DNA from: Streptomyces sp. NBC_01116
Lineage (GTDB): Bacteria; Actinomycetota; Actinomycetes; Streptomycetales; Streptomycetaceae
Assembly: GCF_041435495.1 (NCBI RefSeq)
Contig: NZ_CP108644.1
Coordinates: 2,728,001-2,792,000 of the forward strand
Reading direction: 5' to 3'
Length of the DNA stretch: 64,000 nucleotides
Below the pieces are notes generated by a model. The model saw nothing but the letters and a program-made list of their open reading frames with translations. It searched no databases and was not told where the DNA came from. This document shows, piece by piece, positions 59,649-64,000 of this stretch; the stretch's first letter is position 1; each line of letters starts with the position of its first letter. The position numbers and the translations under genes were made by a program.

Positions 59649-62256
59649 GCAGTTCCAGCAGATCGTCCGGCCGGTCGCCGGCGGGGGCCCCGCACGAGGG
59701 TCCGCCGGCTTCCGCGCCGGCCAGGAAGTGCAGGGACATCAGCAGCCCCGCCGCTCCGGTGGCCAGGTCGGCGGAGCAGCGCATCAGACCCGCCCCCGGG
59801 ACGAGCAGCCGGTCCTCGTCGGCGACCAGGTGCCAGGACAGGTTGCGTACGGAGGCCAGGACCCCGGCGTCCGTACGGCCGTCCGGCGACAGGGCGCCCG
59901 CCACGGCCATGAGCCCCGCCCGGCCGGTGAACAGGCCCGGCTCGCGGACGAACTCGAAGGCGCAGCCCTTGGCGACCCCGGGCAGCAGGGCGGCGAGTCC
60001 GGGAGAGTCGCGGCGGGCCAGATAGGCCCGGGCCACCAGGGCGAGACCACCGCTCCCCTGGTCCAGGTAGAGGAAGTGCCGCCGGCCGTCCTTCACCTGG
60101 ACGGTGCCGTCCGGCATGGTCACGCAGTGGGCCGCCTCCGCCTCCAGGGCCCGGCCCGCGGCCGCCAGGAACCGCTCGTCGCCGGTCAGGGCGTGCAGTT
60201 CGAGGTGGAGCAGGGCCGCTCCGCTCAGCCCGCGCAGCAGCCCCGCCGACGCGGGCGCGCGCAGCCCCGGCACGGACTCGCCCCGCACCAGCCGGTCCAG
60301 GTCGTGGGCGGTGCGGGCGGCGGCGTCGACGAGGTCGTGGTCGGCCTCGGCACCGGCCGGCCCGCCCCCCGCGAGGTCCGGCCGGGCCAGGCGCAGCGCG
60401 GCGAGCGCGATGCCCGCGCGGCCGTTCATGAGGTCGGCCGAGGCGGGCTGGGGTGCGGCGGCGGACCGTTCGAAGAGTTCCCGGCCCTCCTCGCGGCGGC
60501 CCAGCGCGGACAGCACCACCGCCGTGCCCGGCAGCCCGCCGTAGAGGCCGCCCGGCGCCGCCGGGTCCCGTCGCCGGGCCGTGTCGGCGAGCCAGTCGGT
60601 CCAGGCGCGCGGCACCGGGGCGCCGGTGCGGTGCAGGGCGTGGAGCACCCCGGCCGCGCCGTGCGCGACATCGCTCCCGCCGGTCGAGAAGACCTCGGGG
60701 TCCCCGGGGAAGAGGCGGTCGGTGCGCTCGGGCGTCGCCCCCGCGTGGATGCCCCGCAGCAGCCTCTCCCGCAGCCCGGCCCAGTCCGGCTCGGGTCCGT
60801 CGAGCAGCGCGGCGGTCTCCCTCTCGCGGGCGTCGGTGCTCTCCGCGGCCCGCAGCGCCGCCGGCCGGGGCGGTCCCGCCGCGGCGTCGAGGCCGTACCT
60901 CCGGCGGGCCCACCGTTCCAGGGTCAGGGCCTTCGCCCGGTCGTGGCCGGCCATCTCCATGATGGGCATCAGCATGTAGAGCCAGGTCGCCCAGAGCGCG
61001 TAGGCGTCGGCGTCCGCGCCGGTGGTCCCGGCGGGCGCCTGGAGTCCCGGGGCGCCCGCGACCGGGGTGTCCCGGTCGTCGAGGGCCGTGGCGTACTCGA
61101 AGTCGATCAGGGCCACGCGGCCGTCGGGGCGGATGATGATGTTGGAGGGGTGGAGGTCGCCGAAGCGCAGACCGCGCGCGTGGACGGCGGCCAGCGCCTC
61201 GGTCAGCCGCTCGGTCACGGAGTCCACCCAGGCGGTGTACGGGGCGAGTTCGGCGGCCGTGCCGGTGCTGTGGAGCAGCGCGAAGCGGCCGACGATCTCC
61301 TCCAGGAGGGTGGTCCCCCCGATGTGCTCCTCGATCAGGAAGTGGTGCTCCCACACGGTCCGTACGCCGTACACCTCGGGAACGCAGTCCAGCCCGGCGA
61401 GCGCGGTCAGGGCCCGGTGCTCGCGGTGCAGCCGGGTCACCGCGTCGTCGCCCGCCTCGTCCAGCCCGCTGTGCGGCCGGGCCTCGCGGAGCACCACCTG
61501 ACGGCCGGTCTCCCGGTGCCGGGCCAGGTAGATGCCGCCCGCGTTGGAGAACTGGAGGGACTCGGAGACGTCGTAGGGGAAGGCGGCGTCCCCGGCGGCG
61601 GCGCGGGCCGCCAGGTGCGGGCGCAGTGCGTCGGGCACGGTGACCCACGGCGGCACCCGGAACACCACTCCGCGCTCGTCGGGCACCAGCTCGCCCGAGG
61701 GGTGGCGCAGGGCCAGCACCCGTTCGCCGTCCTCGTCGAGGCACCAGCGGGAGACGAACGCCCCGTACCGGACGTACACCGGGGCGTCGCCGATCCGCAG
61801 GTCGCTGAGGATGTAGGGGCCGCGGCGGCCGGCGAGGGCGCGGGTCAGCTCGTCCAGCACCCGCAGGAACACGGTCTCGTCCGGCGGGTAGAGGGTGATG
61901 AACTTCCCGGCGCCCGCACGGGACATGTACTTGCCGGACATCAGCAGGAGCGCCCGCTCGCTGCGGAGGAACTTGAACGGCACTCCGTGGGCCCGGCAGA
62001 TCCGGGCGGTGTCGAGCAGGGTCTTCTCGGCCTCCTCCGGGACGGTGGAGACGTGGATCTTCCAGCCCTGCCCGGCCGGTTCGCGGTCCTCGGGGAGCAG
62101 GGAGGTCCACAGGCCGCCGGCCACCCGCCGCCAGCCGTCGGCCGGTGGTTCGGAGTCCAGCGGGTAGCGGGTGCCCGCGTCCTCCAGCCGGGCGGGGGTC
62201 TCGTAGTACGTGCGGTCGGCGAGGCAGTAGAGCTGGGTCTGGTGGAGACCGGGCAC
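59635..62256 (-). CDS. lanKC: class III lanthipeptide synthetase LanKC
   Basis: An 873-residue trifunctional enzyme: an N-terminal lyase-like region (residues about 1-200, VPFKFLRSERALLLMSGKYM, RRGPYILSDLR), a Ser/Thr kinase domain (about 210-500) with GDLHPSNIII near residue 365 and IDFEYA, and a C-terminal LanC-like cyclase (about 530-870). The cyclase has no WCxG or CHG zinc motifs, so it is class III rather than class IV. The usual kinase VLK/EARP lysine reads Arg (VVLREARPH). GTG 62256 has GAGGAGG 5 nt upstream, which overlaps the MFS stop. Confidence 0.93.
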   Translation of the reverse strand: MPGLHQTQLYCLADRTYYETPARLEDAGTRYPLDSEPPADGWRRVAGGLWTSLLPEDREPAGQGWKIHVSTVPEEAEKTLLDTARICRAHGVPFKFLRSERALLLMSGKYMSRAGAGKFITLYPPDETVFLRVLDELTRALAGRRGPYILSDLRIGDAPVYVRYGAFVSRWCLDEDGERVLALRHPSGELVPDERGVVFRVPPWVTVPDALRPHLAARAAAGDAAFPYDVSESLQFSNAGGIYLARHRETGRQVVLREARPHSGLDEAGDDAVTRLHREHRALTALAGLDCVPEVYGVRTVWEHHFLIEEHIGGTTLLEEIVGRFALLHSTGTAAELAPYTAWVDSVTERLTEALAAVHARGLRFGDLHPSNIIIRPDGRVALIDFEYATALDDRDTPVAGAPGLQAPAGTTGADADAYALWATWLYMLMPIMEMAGHDRAKALTLERWARRRYGLDAAAGPPRPAALRAAESTDARERETAALLDGPEPDWAGLRERLLRGIHAGATPERTDRLFPGDPEVFSTGGSDVAHGAAGVLHALHRTGAPVPRAWTDWLADTARRRDPAAPGGLYGGLPGTAVVLSALGRREEGRELFERSAAAPQPASADLMNGRAGIALAALRLARPDLAGGGPAGAEADHDLVDAAARTAHDLDRLVRGESVPGLRAPASAGLLRGLSGAALLHLELHALTGDERFLAAAGRALEAEAAHCVTMPDGTVQVKDGRRHFLYLDQGSGGLALVARAYLARRDSPGLAALLPGVAKGCAFEFVREPGLFTGRAGLMAVAGALSPDGRTDAGVLASVRNLSWHLVADEDRLLVPGAGLMRCSADLATGAAGLLMSLHFLAGAEAGGPSCGAPAGDRPDDLLELLTLG

Positions 62257-62266
62257 GGGTTCCTCC

Positions 62267-63673
62267 TCAGGGTGCGCCGGAGCCCGCGGCGTCGGGGGCC
62301 GGCCCGGCCGCGGCCCGCTCCGGGGCGGTCGCCGGGCGGGGGGAGACGGTTCCTGCCGGTTCCGGGTGGTCCGGCTCTTCGGGCGTCGCCGGCGTCGGCT
62401 TCTCCTCCGCCGGCTGCGGTGTCCCGGCTCTCTCCCGCCCTCCGGCCGCCGCGTCCGGCTTCTCCCGGGACGCGCCGGCCCCGGCGCGGACGGAGGGGGC
62501 GAGCGTCACGACGGCCGCCGAGACGGCCAGCACGCAGCCGATGACGCCGAAGGCGGTGCTGCTGCCCAGCGTCGTCAGCAGGAAGCCGCCGACGAGCGGT
62601 CCGAACGGCTGGACGATAGAGGAGAGGAAGCCCGCGGCGCTCTGCACCCGCCCGATCCGCTCCTCGGGAGTGACGACCAGCAGGGTCGAGAGGAAGCCGA
62701 TGCTGGCGACGGTCGAGAGGCACATGCAGAGCGCGCAGAGCAGCCCGGCCACCAGCGGGCTGCTGAGCCAGGCCAGCACGGCGGCCGTTCCCACGCAGCT
62801 CCAGCAGGTGATGACGATGAGCGTCCGGACATGGCGCTCCGCCGCGAACCGGGGCGCGACCAGGGCCCCGACGAGGGCTCCCGCCGAGACGCAGGTGATG
62901 ACGAAGCCGCCGCCGAGGCCGGAGCGCCCGCCGTCGGAGAAGACGGCGAGCGCGGTGAAGGTGAGGGCTCCGAAGGAGAAGTTCATGCCCAGCCCGAAGA
63001 CGAGCAGCACCGTGCGCAGATAGGGCAGTTGCCACAGGAAGGAGAGACCCGCGGTGAGTTCCCGGCGGCTGAACACCGAACCCGCCCGGGTCCTGGCCTC
63101 CGAGCGGGTCCGCACGAGCGCCACACAGACGGTGGAGAGGAACAGCCCGAGGAACTGGGCGGTGAAGGGCAGGGCCTCGTGCACGCCGAACAGCGCGCCG
63201 CCGACGAGCGGGCCGACCAGCCGGGCCGTGGAGGTGCGCGCCTGGAGCCGGGCGGTCGCCGTGCTCATCTGGTCCGGCGGCACGACCGCGCGCATCAGGC
63301 CGAAGGCGGCGGGGGCGTAGACGCTGTTCAGCACGGCGCCGGAGGTCGCGACCAGCAGGACGAGGGCCATCGGGGCGTGCCCGTTCCACACGGCGACGGC
63401 CAGGGCGGTGACGGCCGCCAGGCCGCCCGCGTCGCACAGCCGCATCAGACGGCGGCGTTCGACCCGGTCGGCCATGACACCGCCCGGCAGCATCGTGATC
63501 AGCACGGCGCAGACGGCCACCGTTCCCACGGCGCCGGCCTGCACGGCGGAGCCGGTCTCCTTGAGGATCAGCAGGGGCAGCGCGATGGCGCTCATCTGGC
63601 TGCCCAGAACGGCGAAGAGGCCGCTCAACCAGAGCAGCCGGAAATCCCGGTTGGAACGGAGCGGCTCGGCCAT
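62267..63673 (-). CDS. MFS transporter of the class III lanthipeptide operon
   Basis: A 468-residue 12-helix MFS protein of the enterobactin-exporter-like type: RDFRLLWLSGLFAVLGSQMS, motif A-like GGVMADRVERRRLMR, LVGPLVGGALFG, and helices to GCVLAVSAAVVTLA. The last 60 residues are a hydrophilic Pro/Glu/Ala-rich tail. ATG 63673 has GGGAG 7 nt upstream. Its stop is 10 nt before the LanKC start. Class III clusters more often carry an ABC exporter, so an MFS exporter is notable. It probably exports the product. Confidence 0.9.
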   Translation of the reverse strand: MAEPLRSNRDFRLLWLSGLFAVLGSQMSAIALPLLILKETGSAVQAGAVGTVAVCAVLITMLPGGVMADRVERRRLMRLCDAGGLAAVTALAVAVWNGHAPMALVLLVATSGAVLNSVYAPAAFGLMRAVVPPDQMSTATARLQARTSTARLVGPLVGGALFGVHEALPFTAQFLGLFLSTVCVALVRTRSEARTRAGSVFSRRELTAGLSFLWQLPYLRTVLLVFGLGMNFSFGALTFTALAVFSDGGRSGLGGGFVITCVSAGALVGALVAPRFAAERHVRTLIVITCWSCVGTAAVLAWLSSPLVAGLLCALCMCLSTVASIGFLSTLLVVTPEERIGRVQSAAGFLSSIVQPFGPLVGGFLLTTLGSSTAFGVIGCVLAVSAAVVTLAPSVRAGAGASREKPDAAAGGRERAGTPQPAEEKPTPATPEEPDHPEPAGTVSPRPATAPERAAAGPAPDAAGSGAP

Positions 63674-63714
63674 CGTGGGCTCCCGTCGGTGGTGGTCGTT
63701 CGGCTGCGCGGGAC

Positions 63715-63747
63715 GGGGCGGCCTCCGTGGTGCGCGGAGGCCGCCCC
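63715..63747 (-). terminator. strong hairpin between precursor and MFS genes (attenuator)
   Basis: GGGGCGGCCTCCG (63715-63727) and CGGAGGCCGCCCC (63735-63747) form a perfect 13-bp stem with a 7-nt loop. It lies in the 146-bp gap between the precursor stop and the MFS start. It would allow more precursor than enzyme mRNA, as seen in many RiPP operons. Confidence 0.7.
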
Positions 63748-63819
63748 GGCTTCGGCCGGCGCCGCGACTGCGGGGCTCGGGCCCCGTCGGACGCGGCTAC
63801 GACCGCACGGTCCGTTCGG

Positions 63820-63975
63820 TCAGCCCAGGACGAGGCTGACGGTGCTGACGCAGTTGCCGGGGGGCTGGATGATGTCGTGGTTGTTGGCCGTCTCCTGGAG
63901 GTCCAGGACGGAGTGCGCCTCGACCTCGGGGGTCTCCTCGGAGTCGTCGGCGGCGGGCTTGGTGTTCTCGGACAT
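63820..63975 (-). CDS. lanA: class III lanthipeptide precursor peptide
   Basis: A 51-residue peptide from ATG 63975 with GGAGA 6 nt upstream. The acidic leader contains VLDLQ (residues 23-27), the class III leader motif that binds LanKC. The C-terminal part ends PPGNCVSTVSLVLG, with a single Cys42 followed by Ser44, Thr45 and Ser47. The usual class III pattern is SxxSxxxC with Cys last; here Cys comes first. It lies upstream of the MFS and LanKC genes on the same strand. A hairpin follows it. The call is strong for a LanKC substrate; the ring pattern is open. Confidence 0.85.
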   Translation of the reverse strand: MSENTKPAADDSEETPEVEAHSVLDLQETANNHDIIQPPGNCVSTVSLVLG

Positions 63976-64000
63976 GGTGGTCTCCATCCACTCGTCACAG

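Noticed and set aside
63797..63991. Alternative 64-residue basic peptide in another frame of the precursor region
   Set aside because: It is an Arg-rich shadow frame with no ribosome site; the 63820-63975 frame has the LDLQ leader.

Overview
The window is high-GC DNA (third codon positions almost all G or C) with actinobacterial gene content: an XRE/DUF397 pair, DUF4291, DUF6232, DinB/DUF664 proteins, a SARP regulator, a LAL regulator and lanthipeptide synthetases. I read it as a Streptomyces chromosome, or a very close relative. No rRNA, tRNA, CRISPR array, integrase or complete insertion sequence is visible. One 168-bp MITE-like element is present.

Layout. 1-12.4 kb: a secreted FG-GAP protein, two GNAT acetyltransferases, a VWA lipoprotein, an unusual ABC exporter whose ATPase is fused to a predicted extracellular hydrolase, a PAP2 phosphatase, a two-component system and a DUF4291 protein. 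12.4-20 kb: a myo-inositol catabolic operon (iolC, Cgl0159-type aldolase, iolB, iolD, mmsA) with overlapping genes, divergent from an IolE-like isomerase. 20-25.3 kb: a DinB-like protein, a small HTH protein, a methyltransferase, and an MMPL transporter divergent from a TetR regulator across a large palindrome. 25.3-28.3 kb: a copper module (CsoR-type operator, copper chaperone, copper P-type ATPase). 28.3-36.4 kb: citrate synthase, a RecD2-like helicase, a MarR/MFS divergent pair, a tail-anchored protein and a CGNR regulator. 36.5-44.7 kb: an epoxide hydrolase, a WhiJ-type XRE/DUF397 island, two secreted peptidoglycan enzymes (a PGRP-type amidase and a GH25 lysozyme with a DasR-like site), and a VOC/TPR protein whose 3' end is duplicated beside a tandem repeat. 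44.9-49.3 kb: a LacI-controlled catabolic operon (Gfo/Idh oxidoreductase, DUF993, sugar-phosphate isomerase). 49.4-50.6 kb: the MITE and two coupled small proteins that share a YNGPVFNQ-like motif. 50.8-64 kb: a RiPP region.

The RiPP region is the most unusual part. A class II LanM is followed by a small peptide gene with no cysteine. Between them lies a His-rich stretch that stays open in the LanM frame after its stop codon. Two large regulators (LAL and SARP) follow. Converging on them is a class III operon made of a precursor with an LDLQ leader motif, a strong hairpin, an MFS exporter and LanKC. The class III core has its single Cys in front of its Ser/Thr residues, the reverse of the usual labionin order. 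The two pathways may share regulators; this is inference from position.

Several genes have a -10-like hexamer 6-7 nt before the start codon and no Shine-Dalgarno sequence, which suggests leaderless transcripts. Divergent pairs with palindromic operators are common here (iol, TetR/MMPL, MarR/MFS, CGNR/epoxide hydrolase, LacI/Gfo-Idh).
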